From positions 62,001-126,000 of the forward strand of contig CAXHKU010000897.1 of the NCBI GenBank assembly GCA_964017125.1: 64,000 bases of DNA, in the 5' to 3' direction. The number at the start of each line of letters is the position of its first letter. Within the stretch, counting starts at the first letter, position 1. Of this stretch, positions 34,161 through 46,412 are shown piece after piece. Under the pieces are notes generated by a model. It saw only the letters and a list, made by a program, of their open reading frames with translations. It was not told the DNA's origin and did no database searches. A program made the position numbers and the translations under genes. Origin of the DNA: Flabesymbios commensalis (Eukaryota; Annelida; Polychaeta; Terebellida; Flabelligeridae).

Positions 34161-34257
34161 AATATTGAACGGCATATATTATAGTTTTCAGCACTGCCCT
34201 GTTAACCTGACCCCTAGAATGCGTATCACAATCAGACTATTATATTCAATTCTGAAT

Positions 34258-34495
34258 ATAACTCTTACAACGCTGAAATATTTATGCATAAACCATGGGA
34301 TTACACAGAAGGGTTTCGTTTTCAAATCTTCATAAATGTCTTAGCTCATTTCGTATCATTTGAATAGGTGTAGTATGGGTCTATACGACCGGGCCATTAT
34401 AAATATTTCAATTTTTTCAGTGCGGGGACTGAATCTGACGTTTTCAGACGTCAGATTCTGACGTCTAAAGTCAATCCCTGCATTGCAAGGGTTAA
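34258..34495 (-). mobile_element. MITE-2, old inverted copy, unit 5
   Basis: Same locus as in unit 1, slightly shortened. Confidence 0.6.
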
Positions 34496-34959
34496 GATTG
34501 TACCAGGTTTTCATGTTATCCTTTCAATCCCACGAATCACGATTATTAATCAATTAAAACACATTGAATTCACCTGAAAAGGAAACAAGAGCCTCGATCC
34601 ACAAGAGAAGCTTCGATTACGTGACTTATAATTGTTTCAATATTATTGTTAATGAATTATGTTTACACTGATAGGAAGCAGCTACTTTTGTAAGGATTTG
34701 CAAAGCTGAACTCGTGCATGCCACTCTCGCTCTTGCTCACACTTACCAATGTGTGCACGTATTTCCGGACTAGAAATATTGAAGCATGACACGTGACCGG
34801 CAAGCTATAATACGAGGTTGCTAAAGCACCCTGAGATATTTCACCCCAGCCCTTTGAACCCGGTGTATGTTAGTAACGTGCAGTAGCCTTAATCAGTTAG
34901 GCTAAGCTGTGGTAGTGCCCTATACATTGGCAATACACGTTTATTGTACGATTTAGACT

Positions 34960-35070
34960 CGTGATGAGACAGGATTCGAAATTCAAGCCCTGATGATCTT
35001 AGGCCGAGGGCGATACCTCTAAGTTACGGAAGTTCCCAACAAGACTGAATCTTTACGAGTGAGCGAGGAA
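34960..35070 (-). mobile_element. SINE-B monomer, unit 5
   Basis: Same locus as in unit 1. Confidence 0.6.
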
Positions 35071-36107
35071 GAAAAGCTAGCTGTAAGAGGATTATGATGA
35101 ACAGAAAGCACCAGGTCACCCCCGGACATCTACCTCCATCACGTCATTGATTGCTCCACCGTAAGGTCTCACGACACAATTTAGTACTCTAAATACAGGT
35201 GACTCTGGGGGTTGTGGCCGACTGACATGCGATACACTGATCGCGGGATGCGACAAAAAGGAGATGTCCAGCCAAAATTGATTTAATGTTGGGCCAGTGT
35301 CGAGGTCGGTGGACCAGCATTGAACCAGTAGTGGGTCAATGTCTCGTGTTTGGGATTTCCTCAAACACTAGACATTGGTAGGATGACGGGTCAAAGTTAA
35401 AACAGCGTTACAAACAGTGACCCAGTATTGCTCCATGAGAATGGCTCCATCTTTCGTGGGTTTCCGGGCTGCGGCAATCTTTGGAACGGCCAGCGAGATA
35501 CAGTGTACTAGTAATAGCTTAGTGGTTGGCCTTCGCACCAGACATTAATCCCGGCATTTGTAAATTACCTTTCTCAACAAAAGCGATGTTGAACCAATTG
35601 TGCATTAGTGTTGGTCCAGCGTCGCAGACTATGGACCAACATCAAAACACAATTGGCTGAGTTTCTCGTGTTTGCTGGATATACCTATGCAAAGAATGTG
35701 GTCTAACAAATTAATTGCAGGCCAAAAAATATGACATTCGTGCAGAATCCAACCAACCATGAAACGTAGACACGTGATTGGGTTAATGTTGGGCGAGCGT
35801 CGCAGATGCTGGGCCAACATTAAATGAACATTAGGTCAACGTCATACCCATATGATAGGCAAATATCACCAAATGTTGTATCGTTATTCGCACACGGTCT
35901 ACGACGCTGGCCCAACATAGAACCAAACATTAGCTCAATTACATGTAGGTCTAATGTTTATTGGATGTTGGTTAGCATTGTTTGAGGCTGGGACAATGCT
36001 GTAATCGCTGACCGCCCAGCACCAAGTAGATGTAATACCAGTGTCTTCTGTTGTGCAAGACCATCGAGTGTAATGGCAGATCTTTGTTATGATGGTGGCA
36101 GGTGGTA

Positions 36108-36354
36108 CAAACCCTTTCAGCGCGGAGACCGTCTTCAAACTTCAGAATCTGACGTCTATGTACGTCAGATTCTGATGTCTAAAGATGGTCCCCGCACTAA
36201 AAGAGTAAAATATTTATAATGGCCGCAGATCCATAACATATGAATTCAAATGAAGCGGAAAGAGCAACTAAGATATTTGATGATGATTTCAGATTGATAA
36301 AACACCTTTGGTCTCCCGGGTAATACACAAATATTCCAGCAATTTGAGGGTTAA
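36108..36354 (+). mobile_element. MITE-2, unit 5
   Basis: Same state as unit 1, including the changed left target, as expected from their near identity. Confidence 0.7.
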
Positions 36355-37609
36355 GGATCTGTGTATAGGGTATCAGCAATAACCACTCGTCCAGAGGTAG
36401 TCCAGACCAAGGAGGTTATATGACCATATAAGCTCCTTAGTCTAGACATAGGCCTAGACATAGTGCTAGCGTCTTCTGTTTTGCAGGATCATCGAGTTTA
36501 ATGGCAGATTTTTGTGATGATGGTGGCAGGCGTCCAGAATGACCTGTGTATAGGGTCGTGGTCTCAGCTATAACCATATAACCATTATAGTCCAGAAGCA
36601 GACATAGTGCCAGCGTCTTCTGTTGTGCAGGACCATCGAGTGTAATGGCAGATGATCTTTGTGATGATGGTGTGAGGGAGAGAGGCGTCGTTAAGGACCT
36701 GTGTAAATGGTTGTGGTCTCAGCCGGGATTAACCATCATAGTCCAGAGGTAGTCTATATGTTATACTGTGTCTTCTGCTCACCATCGAGCGTAATGGCAG
36801 ATGATCTTTGTGATGATGGTGTGAAGAAGGACATGTATAAAGGATTGTGGTCTCAATAGGGGAAAAAACATGTTAACCATCATAGTCCAGAGGTAGTCTA
36901 GACACTATATACCATGAATGGTAGAATTTAAATGTAAACTTTTTAATTTTTAATGTAAACATGAAACTCATTGATATTTCAACCCAGTCAAAATATGTAT
37001 TATGCATTTCTGACATTATGTGATTATGAAATATACATTGTATTATTTTCCAAATATTGTACAGATATTATCAAAACAATATCTACAATATTTGAAATGG
37101 CAGCTTTTAGACAGTGATTATCCAGATCTGATCACTAAAAGTTTACATTTCTAGCTATTTTTAGGATTATCTAGACGATGGCTACATAGTTGCTGTAAGA
37201 CGTTATCTACACATTATATAAACATTATTCAGACATTAATTTCTAGACATTGCATGTGTCATTTTAACATCATCAGGACTATATATACATTACGTAGATA
37301 TTATTTGTGATGATAATTAAAGACAAATCACGGTATTGGACAACACATTATTGCTGAATTTGTCTTTTTTCTTAGTCGTAAATAAAAGACATATATTTAC
37401 ACTTAAAAACATTAAATATAAAAATAGAATTTCCGAACTTGCGAATATAATTAAAATAAAATAATTAATCACACATTAAAATATATGTAATGCTGGTTCA
37501 AGGTGTGAAATCTGAAAAAATAATAGACAGCACACTAAATCGGGAATTACATGTCATAGCACACAATGTGTGGTTCAACTCCCCATTGCCGTCAGTGAGA
37601 CACAAACTG

Positions 37610-37819
37610 TCAACAAATCCTTCTTTCACAGTTTTTGCACTTGTTGTCCCTGCATGAATTTCTGTTGAAGTCTTTTATCCAGCGGTGCTTGTTTTTATCG
37701 GCGCGTCTCGTTAGATAGCAGCTATTTGCAGAATTAAAAAGACTATAACGATCGTGGGAGCGGCGACTAATAAACATGTAGATGCAGCGGAATGACGCTA
37801 TAAACAAGTGGCGTCCCAT
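37610..37819 (-). pseudogene. RWIKD-motif fragment, unit 5
   Basis: Nearly identical to the unit 1 fragment (one residue differs, NSCY for NNCY). It has the same frame change after HRWIKD. Confidence 0.25.
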
Positions 37820-37919
37820 GTTATGTGCGACAGGGTGGAGTGTACACTGTTACACTGTGGGGGACATAAAAGAGTGAAGCCTACACTGTTACCTCTGTGG
37901 GGGACTGCTTTCTATCAGA

Positions 37920-37935
37920 CACTGCCATCCGGTGG
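37920..37935 (-). promoter_or_regulatory. CTCF-like motif, unit 5
   Basis: One change inside the core (CCACCGGATGGCAGTG), so a weaker match. Confidence 0.25.
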
Positions 37936-38412
37936 TGCTTACATGCACTAACCTCATCTTCACTGATGTCACAGACTTTTAAAAGAAGAGTTTTTAAAAC
38001 AGTTTTCTGCTAATCCATCCTGTGCTTTCAACATAAACATGAATATTATTGTAGGCAAGTTATCAGAGAATGAATGAAATGAATGAATGGAATTTTAAAG
38101 GGTCTGAATATGTTGACATGTCAATTGTGAAAAATATATCTAGCTTTCTGATCTTAATTAAAATTATTTAAAAAATCATTACAAAAATTAAAAACACTGA
38201 AAAAAGACTAAACTATTTGTATTTCCATATTCGTATACTACCATGTAAACAAAAGTATGTGCAGTACATGTATACAACATTTTATAGCACAAATACCCTC
38301 AGTCCCAGACAATGGAATCCAGGGTACTTCAAAAGACACCGACGTAAATTGGTGTGTGAAAGTGAGAGATTGGAAGATTCCCCTGCAGCACCGTCTGTCT
38401 GGGCCGACGGTA

Positions 38413-39267
38413 TTAATGCTGTGCTAGCGTTCGTTGTCTGGATTTTGATTTATGTTCAAGATATGCATTAAGGTTTAAATTTTTTCATTTACTTCCGGTT
38501 TGTCCCAGCGCAGAGGTAAACCGGCAACATAAATCTGGGCTTCACGGTTCAGAGACAACGCCTGGTCTAGTAGATTGTCATATGAAATAATAGTCTTCCC
38601 AAGTGTACTATTGGCCAAATCATTTGTTCCACAAATAAAACTATTTTATCACTGTCATTGTATCCGTCGTTAATTCCTAGATCATTACTAATTCTGTTGA
38701 TTGTATCACCACGTTTGACATAAGAGCAGGTTTTCCTAGTCCTGTTTTTCATTCTACGTCCTATGCCGGCTCCGAGAGATCTGCTGAATAAAGTGGTTTT
38801 ACCTTGTGTTTTATCACCTTCATCCTTCGCTTTCGATGCTTTAGTATGATCCAATGTAGGCCTAGGGTTGCTGATTTTCTCAAATTTGCGACTTCGGTTT
38901 TAGGCCTAGTGGTTACGGCGTTATCAGTCAGTACAGGAGTAGATGGTGTAGTAGGCCTACAGGATTGCGGCTGGTTTGTTTTTGTCGGTTTCTTTCTAGG
39001 TTTCTTGCCTTTCGTTGTGGCGGAATGTTTTTTGTATAATACTGTTGTGAAAGTCGCGGAATTATCAGTATCCCCAGCATTGTCATTTACTGTTGTTTCA
39101 TCATCAGACTTATTCCGTTGATTTAATCTGTTTGACAACCAAGAAATTTCATGTCTTAATCTATTTTTTTCTTCTAAATGACTCTGTGGTTTCGTAATTT
39201 CTTTTTTCTTCATTTTTAGTTCCTGTGTAGAGTTCTTACTGGCTCCCTTATGACTGTGGATACGCAT
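38413..39267 (-). pseudogene. SGNH-like ORF, copy in unit 5
   Basis: Almost identical to the unit 1 copy, including its GTNDL-region frameshift and shortened C-terminus. It has one further frame break around the RKSAT segment. The N-terminal coiled segment and basic linker are intact. Confidence 0.45.
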
Positions 39268-39273
39268 GTTGCT

Positions 39274-39576
39274 TTATTTCAGTTTATATTTAAGATATTC
39301 TTTCTCGTTGCTCGATTTTTCCAATCCAGCTTGACTTTCGCGTAATTGTCTGATAAGATGTTCTATATTTTCAAGTTGTGACGGGCATGATTTTTGTTGT
39401 TCGTCGCTAGCAGCACTGATAGGGCTCGTAACAGTGGCGACACTACCACTATCTAAATTTACCACAACTGGTTCACTAGAGCTAAAAGTGTCCTCATCGT
39501 TTTGCAGCTCGACTTGGTTCTCCTCTAGCTGTTTAATGATTTCCTGTTGACTTGTATCTGACGTCAGATTGCTCAC
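39274..39576 (-). CDS. Coiled-coil ORF, copy in unit 5
   Basis: 100-codon frame nearly identical to the unit 1 copy. The first residues differ (SNLTSD for NNLTSD) and it has LEKSSNEKEY near the end. The junction to the SGNH-like ORF is the same TAA-AGC-AAC-ATG. Confidence 0.45.
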   Translation of the reverse strand: MSNLTSDTSQQEIIKQLEENQVELQNDEDTFSSSEPVVVNLDSGSVATVTSPISAASDEQQKSCPSQLENIEHLIRQLRESQAGLEKSSNEKEYLKYKLK

Positions 39577-39855
39577 ATATATATAGCGGTTGACATGACG
39601 CTTTAAGGTGATAAAATAACGTTTTTTACCCTTTTTGTGCCAGGGTGACCTTGTCTCATGTGAATGATGTAGTCATGTGGTGAGTCAGATGGAAGAGGTC
39701 ATGACATGACCCGGTGACCTAGGGACATGAACCGATGACTTGGTGACCTGGTGACTGGTCTTGTGGTCATACGACACGACATTTTAGTGACAGAGGTCAG
39801 AGTCTCCAGCAGACTAATCCAGCAAACAGACACCGTCTGCGATGCTGGCCACGCT

Positions 39856-40125
39856 ATAACCCTTGTGCTGCTAAATACCTTATCGTTTGTTACTAGTTTT
39901 CATTCATTTGAAGCTGGAATCGCTAACGCAAATTCCAGCTTCAAATGACGAAAAATATCACTATACTATATTATCGTTTATTACTATGTTTCGTCATTTG
40001 AAGCTGGAATTGCTGACGCAAATTACAGCTTCAAATGACGAAAAATATTACTATTTATGAGAAATAGAGAGATACAAAATATATATTTGATTAGGGGATT
40101 AGGGCTCAAGCAGCACAATGGTTAA
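39856..40125 (+). mobile_element. MITE-3, internally deleted, unit 5
   Basis: Both ends and both hairpins remain. About 70 bp before the right end is missing, and the left target reads ATAA. Confidence 0.7.
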
Positions 40126-40626
40126 AGCAGCACGGCCCCGTGTTTGCTGGGAGGAAGTGACCTGGTGATCTTAGGTCACGACCTTCAGCACTGTCCTGTG
40201 TTTGCTGGGAGGGAGTGACCTGGTGACTTTAGGTCACGACCTTCCGTCTTATTTTAGAGACAGGGGGCAGGATGAGGAGTGAAGTCGGGAGGTGGCTCCT
40301 CCCCTGACACCCGCCCTCAGATGGGATGAAGGGGTCAGGGGTCAGGGGGAGAGGGTGATGCTGTCCAGGTCAGGGCTCGTCTCTGGGGAGGGAGGGGGGC
40401 ATATTTGACTTTGAACGAGAAAATCAAGCAGTAACCTGGTAACCCTGGCGACGTAGGCGCAGAGAGGGCTTCACGACAGTGGAAAACATACAACAAAATA
40501 GTTATTGTTTATCACCAGCTTCATTTGCCTAGGATTTTCCTTCAATATTTTCTTCGTACATGCAATTTTTTTTTGCATCAACTTTATTCGTGTTTTACTC
40601 TTACTCGTTTATGTATCAATGTATTC

Positions 40627-40688
40627 CCGTTCGTTTGTTGTTTTTTTTCGCTCGTTCGTTCGTTCGTTCGTTACTTCCTTCGTTAGCT

Positions 40689-40724
<36 letters not shown>

Positions 40725-40733
40725 GTCAGTCAG
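40627..40733 (+). repeat. CGTT and GTCA microsatellites, unit 5
   Basis: Short version of the unit 1 locus. Confidence 0.95.
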
Positions 40734-41986
40734 GGTTAGTGCCACTCATTCGCAACGTAAGAAACCTCCGTGACCGAGAGGTAACGTGCTCGACCACAGA
40801 GACATTATATAAATTCGTTTATATGTTTATGTCAACACCCATTCAAATTGAATTTTTGTTAGCCCAATATTTAAATACACATTATATTTATCACAAAAGT
40901 TAATTAATAGGACACCTGAGTAAGAATATGTTTGATATATTCTCCGAGAATTACCTTTTTTATTTTAGCATACGGGTGAATATGACAGTGGTGACAGAAA
41001 ATGGACAATAAAATGGCCAATAACAAAGTACCCTTGTACTGATCATGCTGATATTTTACATTATTTTATCTAAAATATATAAAACATCTGTTTTGTAAGA
41101 TGTAGAGTAGTAGGTCATATAGTTTAATTTATGAAATGTCTATCTTTTATAAAGGGACACATTTTTCGTCATTTAAAGCTGGCATTTTCACATGAACGAA
41201 GACCCTGCTACCCTGCAAACGCTTAAACTTGACAATGTTGGCACAATGTTGGCCCATCGTCTGAGCCGCTAGTCCACTATCACACCAACGCTAGGTGAAC
41301 GGCTCCTGTTGGCTGACTGGACAGGGTTACTAGGGAGCAGCTAATAACAGGTTTCCAGTTTATTCATCGACATCACGCCCTGCAGAATCAGACGTAATGT
41401 AAGATCAGTCAGAGAAATAAATTTAGAGGACGAGACGGAAACATTTATCTTTATCATCGACTTCTGGGGATAGATGTGTTTCGTCGCTAGTCCCAGCACA
41501 CCAATCTGTTTCTATAGCAACACATTAAGCTGATATGATAAATTTAATTTCTTTAATTTAGCGCTAAAGGGGATCATTTCTCCAAAGGTCCATATATATC
41601 AGACCAAGAATGAGACAGGAAGTCAAGGCTTGTTTAATATTAGCAAATCGTCTGCAACGTTGAGTCAGCATTAATCCAACATTGACTTAACATCTCATCT
41701 TTCTATGGAACATGCAATATGTCGGGTTGGATTGATTTGGAAATCGACCAAGGGAGAGTAATTGCCAATTTTGGTGAGCTTTAGGGCGGTGTCTGGTCAA
41801 CACTGTTTTTTTTCTCTCCTGTTTTTCTGTTAAGGCGGGCACGTTCCTGGGATGGCATCTCAGCTCGTTTTTTCTGGACATCTTTGGCATGGAGGAGATG
41901 TTGCTGAGCTTCTTTGGTGTAAATGCTTCTCCTGATGAATGGCCACCGGTTTTCAAAGGAAGTCATAAACCCACATTCACAAGACG

Positions 41987-42137
41987 TTAACCCTTTAACC
42001 GCCTAATTATTCAATCTGAATTTTCACCCACTTGAAGTTGTGTCTCGCTGACGCGATCCACAACTTCATGTTCGTGAAAATTATTCAGATTTGACAAAAT
42101 GGAGGTCAGCTGTTTTCACATATTGCTGATTGATGTC
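41987..42137 (+). mobile_element. MITE-1 fragment, unit 6
   Basis: Left end, hairpin and part of the interior. It breaks off at GATGTCA, where unrelated DNA begins. Confidence 0.7.
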
Positions 42138-42479
42138 ATGAAAAATTCTATTTTTGTGTTTCGTGTATTGGACAATAGTTTTAGGCAATTTCTCGAATTT
42201 GAACAGGAGTTTTGCTTGGGACTGTTAGTCTGTTGGAAATGTTAGTCGGGACTTATATCTACCATAATACATCATAAAACCTTTGTTAGGAATTTGTCCA
42301 AATTATTTTGCCAGAATGACTACACTACAAAGCCATGAACGGATTTGCATGAGATTTTACCAGAGATGTGCCAACAATCCATTAAATTTTGGATTACGAT
42401 CCGAATGCGGATCGCGCGGCGGGAGTTTGCGGACTCTGTGTGAGGAGCGCGCAGCGCGTGGCCCTGCGCGAAATTAACG

Positions 42480-42668
42480 TCGATACACTGGTCTCAACCT
42501 TAACTCGACGAGGCCGCGATTAACGTGATCGCCTAGTAACGTTGAGAAGGGAGAAACAATGCCGCTTCTTTGAAAACCCCACACGGGAGCAGAGGGGTTC
42601 GAAATCGGGACGCATGCATGACTGGCAAGGCAGTCAGGCGTTCTAGCCATTGCGCCACGTCCCCTGCA
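42480..42668 (-). mobile_element. SINE with tRNA-Arg-like head
   Basis: On the minus strand the head (42,594-42,664) reads GACGTGGCGCAATGGCTAG, a near-consensus A box as in tRNA-Arg. It then has TGACT...AGTCA as an anticodon stem and a B box-like GATTTCGAACCCC. The body continues towards lower coordinates into a GC-rich stretch, so its end is uncertain. It is found only in the unrelated part of unit 6. Confidence 0.5.
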
Positions 42669-43342
42669 GTCTCTGACTGACTGTTATGTTAATATGTTAT
42701 ATTTTACCTGCCGCATTGGAGTGTTTTGATTATAATAATCTGTTTTATTGTGACTTGATATAATGTTAACCCTTTGTTTATTTACTCATTTCGCACACGA
42801 CAAGTATCATTTTTTACAATATAAATTATGTTAAAACAATACTAAAGTCCATTACAATTAGGAGGTTTTGAGATTTTAATCGGTGAATCACACAAAGTGT
42901 ATTTGCTTATTTAGTGTGAGGGAATTGATGGCAGTTATATTGTGATATAACCATCGCAGTATATCTATGCTCAGGTTTGTAGTTCTTGTTTCATTCCGTT
43001 ATCTTGGATTGTTGTGCTACGATATACTCCAATCCGCGTGTTATACTTAAAAAGCTATGTTGACGTTGCCATGGTTACACCTCAGCCATAGTTTAGGTTG
43101 ATTTCCCGGAGGACATATCGTCTGCTGTCACAGTGTGTATGTCCAGTCAGCAATACAAATGTACCCTATGTAGATGTAGTGATGGTCCAGCATAGCAGAC
43201 GTTGGCACAACATCACACCAACGTATGATTTACGTTTCTTACTGATTGTATGCCTCGTCAAATAACGACACCTGTGCAGTGGATACATGCCTGTCACAAT
43301 ACCAGTAATGAGCAGGCCCGTTCCGTCTAGGATACAGCTAGA

Positions 43343-43420
43343 GGAGCTCTACATTCTTAGCTGTGAGAAAAGCCTAGGCCGTAGGCCGAGGCCTTTTCAC
43401 AGCTAAGAATGTAGAGCTCC
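43343..43420. repeat. 78 bp near-perfect palindrome
   Basis: Arms starting GGAGCTCTACATTCTTAGC and ending with its complement, with a centre rich in AGGCC. It is probably a small fold-back element inside the unrelated part of unit 6. No empty site is available in the window. Confidence 0.6.
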
Positions 43421-43754
43421 GATGATTTTAACTGACTTAAAACACATCCGACCATTATGAGGATCCCCCATAATCAACAGCTCCGTCACACCATATGCCT
43501 ATATTGGTCTGTACTTGCTCAACAAAAACTCTCCATTCCCTGCTTAGACTATAGTGGTCGGATAAAGAAAATAATGTGGTCATCGGTGTGTTTTAACTGA
43601 ACTTCGGTATTCTGTGAAACGCAGTCATGTCACTGGAAGCCCATTTGAATGGCTACTCGGTGAAAACCACGTTATATATGTCCGCCTCCCGCATTTTATT
43701 AGATTGCTAGGTGAAAACATTTTAGGTCAAGGCTGTTGAGATTCACAGATTTGT

Positions 43755-43870
43755 GGGGAGTATCCGTGACGGGGTGGTAGTGTGCTCGACTAGAGCGCTA
43801 GGACTCGAGCTTCGAATCTTGGGTCTGAAGGGCAGTGTTATCTGATTCATCTGACCATACTCAGGGAGAG
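43755..43870 (+). mobile_element. SINE-B monomer, unit 6
   Basis: TGGGGAGTATCCGTGACGGG, a B-box-like GAGCTTCGAATCTTGG and GGGCAGTGTTATCTGATTC, then an ATTC/ATTT microsatellite that probably grew from the SINE tail. Confidence 0.55.
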
Positions 43871-44121
43871 TCATTCATTCATTTATTCATTTATTTATTT
43901 ATTTATATATTTATTTATTTATTTATTTATTTATTTATTCATTCGTTCGTTCGTTCGTTCGTTCGTTCGTTCGTTCGTTCGTTCGTTCGTTCGTTCGTTC
44001 GTTCGTTCGTTCGCTCGCTCGTTCGTTCGTTCGTTCGCTTGTTCGTTCGTTCGTTCGTTCGTTCGTTCGTTCGTTCGTTCGTTCGCTCATTCATTCATTC
44101 ATTCATTCATTCATTCATTCA
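43871..44121 (+). repeat. ATTT/CGTT/ATTC microsatellite, unit 6
   Basis: Follows a SINE-B tail: ATTC and ATTT runs, ~35 CGTT units, then ATTC. Confidence 0.95.
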
Positions 44122-44667
44122 TATATATCGTATCAACATGTATCGAACTCGTGCTATAGACCTAGTTCGGACCGTAATGTATGTCAGTTATATCATCAGT
44201 GAGAAGATCGTGTGAGAAAATAGAAACGTTGTTTATTATCCGTGTTGTTTAAAAAAATACATCACATCTCAAATGAATAAGATGTTCGCCTTAGTGGTAT
44301 ATTTTCTCATATCGCACACAAATGAACACCGTTTGATTTATTAGTATGATTCGTGAAAATTCGTGATTCGCGAAAGCGTAGATTTTTGAAGTTTTAATGA
44401 TAATCCACCTGTTTTATTATAAAGGGAAAGCTGGAATTTGTTATTAATCGCCATACGAAGCCTTAAATATTATTGTATGAATAATCAGAATTAAAGCACA
44501 CATATTATGTTGTCTAGAGACAAACATCCGTGTATAGGTAGTAACAGCTCACTTTTCAACTAAGCTTATACGATGCTGTCATTACATCAAGGTAAACACA
44601 CTGCGCAGGTCATACGTGAATGGCAAGAACAAAGCACGTATATTATAATGACAGCCAGTCACGAATT

Positions 44668-44905
44668 TAACCTTCAACCGCTGGTTATATTTGTTTCTTC
44701 GTTTTTTATTAGCTCTTTAAACACCAGCTTCTGAACATGCTGAAGACAAAACGTGTCACCAACCAGGAAAATTTAAAAATCGTTGACCTCGATTTTGTCA
44801 AATCTGAATGATTTTCACTCAATTTAGGTTGTGGATCGCGTCAGCGAGACAAAACTTCAAGTGAGTGAAAATTCCAATTAAAGACGTTGGCGGTTAAAGG
44901 GATGC
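44668..44905 (-). mobile_element. MITE-1, diverged, inverted
   Basis: An older, diverged copy in the unrelated part of unit 6. It begins TTAACCTTCAACCGC and ends GGCGGTTAAAGGG, with a recognisable CTCGCTGACGCGATC loop on the minus strand. Confidence 0.65.
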
Positions 44906-45202
44906 TGCGTTTGAAAAAACTGCTACTTTGTTAGAACAACCGAATTATAATAATGGTTAGTCACGTATATCAAGCATGGGGGCCATAGATGGGCTATTAA
45001 TGTGTGTGGTTGTCTGCAGCTAGACTCATTAAACCGATGGTGTATAGTGGTAACTACCCATTAATATAAGTGGGAAATTGCGAGTAAATTGATCTGCACT
45101 GACATTATGCAGTTTCTTACATATAAATACCGGTGGTATATTACCACAGGACAAAGAAAGAAAACTGCCTGCCTGCCTGTTTGTCTGCCTGTCTGCCTGC
45201 CT

Positions 45203-45340
45203 GAAATGGTCGCAGACCCATAACATAGGTATTCAAATAAAGCAGAAAGATCTAACTAAGACATTTATGCTGATTTCAAATTAAAAAAACACACTTTTGG
45301 TCTCCATGGTTTATACAAAATAATTTAGCATTGTAAGGGT
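45203..45340 (+). mobile_element. MITE-2 right half, unit 6
   Basis: Starts in the interior (ATGGTCGCAGACCCATAAC) and runs to TAGCATTGTAAGGGTGAA. It is an isolated fragment in otherwise unrelated DNA. Confidence 0.5.
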
Positions 45341-46012
45341 GAATCTTCATGTTTCCTTCAATTTTTTTTGTTTGAAGGAAACATAAAAAAGCTAATGACG
45401 GCCATATAGACGTGGTTAACACAATTATTGTGAAGTCCACGAAGTCATGGACTTGTAGGATGTTAATATTTCAATGCGACATATTCAAAATGATACCCAC
45501 TATTATGTACTAAGACGATTGGATATTGTTATACGGAGTCACTCACTTATGTTTTGAGCTGATAAAAAAATATTTTTTGATTATAAAAGTAACATTTTCT
45601 TTAAAATCGTGTTTAAAGAGAAAGAACCGACATTTATTCACATTTTGTCACGATTGTCAAAAGTCTCAGCTTTCCTGATGCATCAACACATGTGTTGCTT
45701 CTATTTTCCTTGGGTTAATTAATGTACCTGACAAGTTTAGACAATCATGACTAAAACCAAGGAATATTCCATATTCCTTGCTAAAACTAGACAGTGGCAT
45801 GTTTAAGGTGATACAATAACGTTTTTTCACATTTTTGTGCCAGGGTGACCTTGTCTCACGTGAATGATGTAGTCATGTGGTGGGTCAGATGGCAGAGGTC
45901 ATGACATGACCCGGTGACCTCGAGACATGACCCGCTGACCCGGTGACCTTTGGGCTGGTCTGGTGGCCATACGACACGACATTTTAGTGACAGAGGGCAG
46001 AATCTCCACCAA

Positions 46013-46219
46013 ACATTTTTTATTAGCACATTAAGTACCACATTTTAAATATGTTTAAGATAAAATGTGACATCAACCAGCCAGATTTGAGAAGAATTGA
46101 CTTCCATTTTGTCAAATCTGAATAATTTTCACTCACTTGAATTTGTGGATCGCGTCAGCGAGACACAACTTCAAGTGAGGGAAAATTCAAATTGAATAAT
46201 TTGGCGGTTAAAGGATTAA
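46013..46219 (-). mobile_element. MITE-1 part-copy, inverted, unit 6
   Basis: Lacks its outer (left) end. Its right end GGCGGTTAAAGG-ATTAA runs straight into MITE-3, the two sharing one TTAA. Confidence 0.65.
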
Positions 46220-46412
46220 CCGTTGTGCTGCTGAATGAATTATCGTTTGTTAATATTCTTCATTCATTTGAAGCTGGAATTGCTGACGCAAATTCCAGCT
46301 TCAAATGACGAAAAATATTACTATTTATGAGAAATAGACATCCACCAAAAATATATATTTGATTAAGTGAGCATCTATTTATGGACTTCAGTGGTATTTT
46401 ATTCTGTCTAAA
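46216..46412 (+). mobile_element. MITE-3 fragment, unit 6
   Basis: Left end (TTAACCGTTGTGCTGCTGAA) and one hairpin. It breaks off at AAACTTGCTGGGG before the right end. Confidence 0.65.

Larger units (their letters stand above)
33120..41360 (+). repeat. Array unit 5
   Basis: Its 5' 1.4 kb closely matches unit 4 (SINE-B dimer, B block, SINE-A2). From ~34,500 to ~40,080 it matches unit 1 almost base for base at an offset of ~32,570. It is therefore a chimera of two unit lineages. The two-ORF cassette is present, and MITE-3 is internally deleted. Confidence 0.9.
42138..45805. other. Unrelated DNA island in unit 6
   Basis: Sequence with no match to the other units except small mobile fragments: the tRNA-Arg-like SINE, a SINE-B with microsatellite, a 78 bp palindrome, a diverged MITE-1, and half a MITE-2. 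No convincing gene. It may be ordinary genomic DNA captured in the array. Confidence 0.7.

Noticed and set aside
42390-42480. CpG-island promoter
   Set aside because: A brief GC-rich stretch with small hairpins at the edge of a SINE; too short and with no gene beside it.
42594-42664. tRNA-Arg gene on the minus strand
   Set aside because: Acceptor and T arms do not fold cleanly; it is the head of a SINE.
43835-44215. 126-codon frame of RSFV repeats
   Set aside because: Translation of the CGTT microsatellite only.
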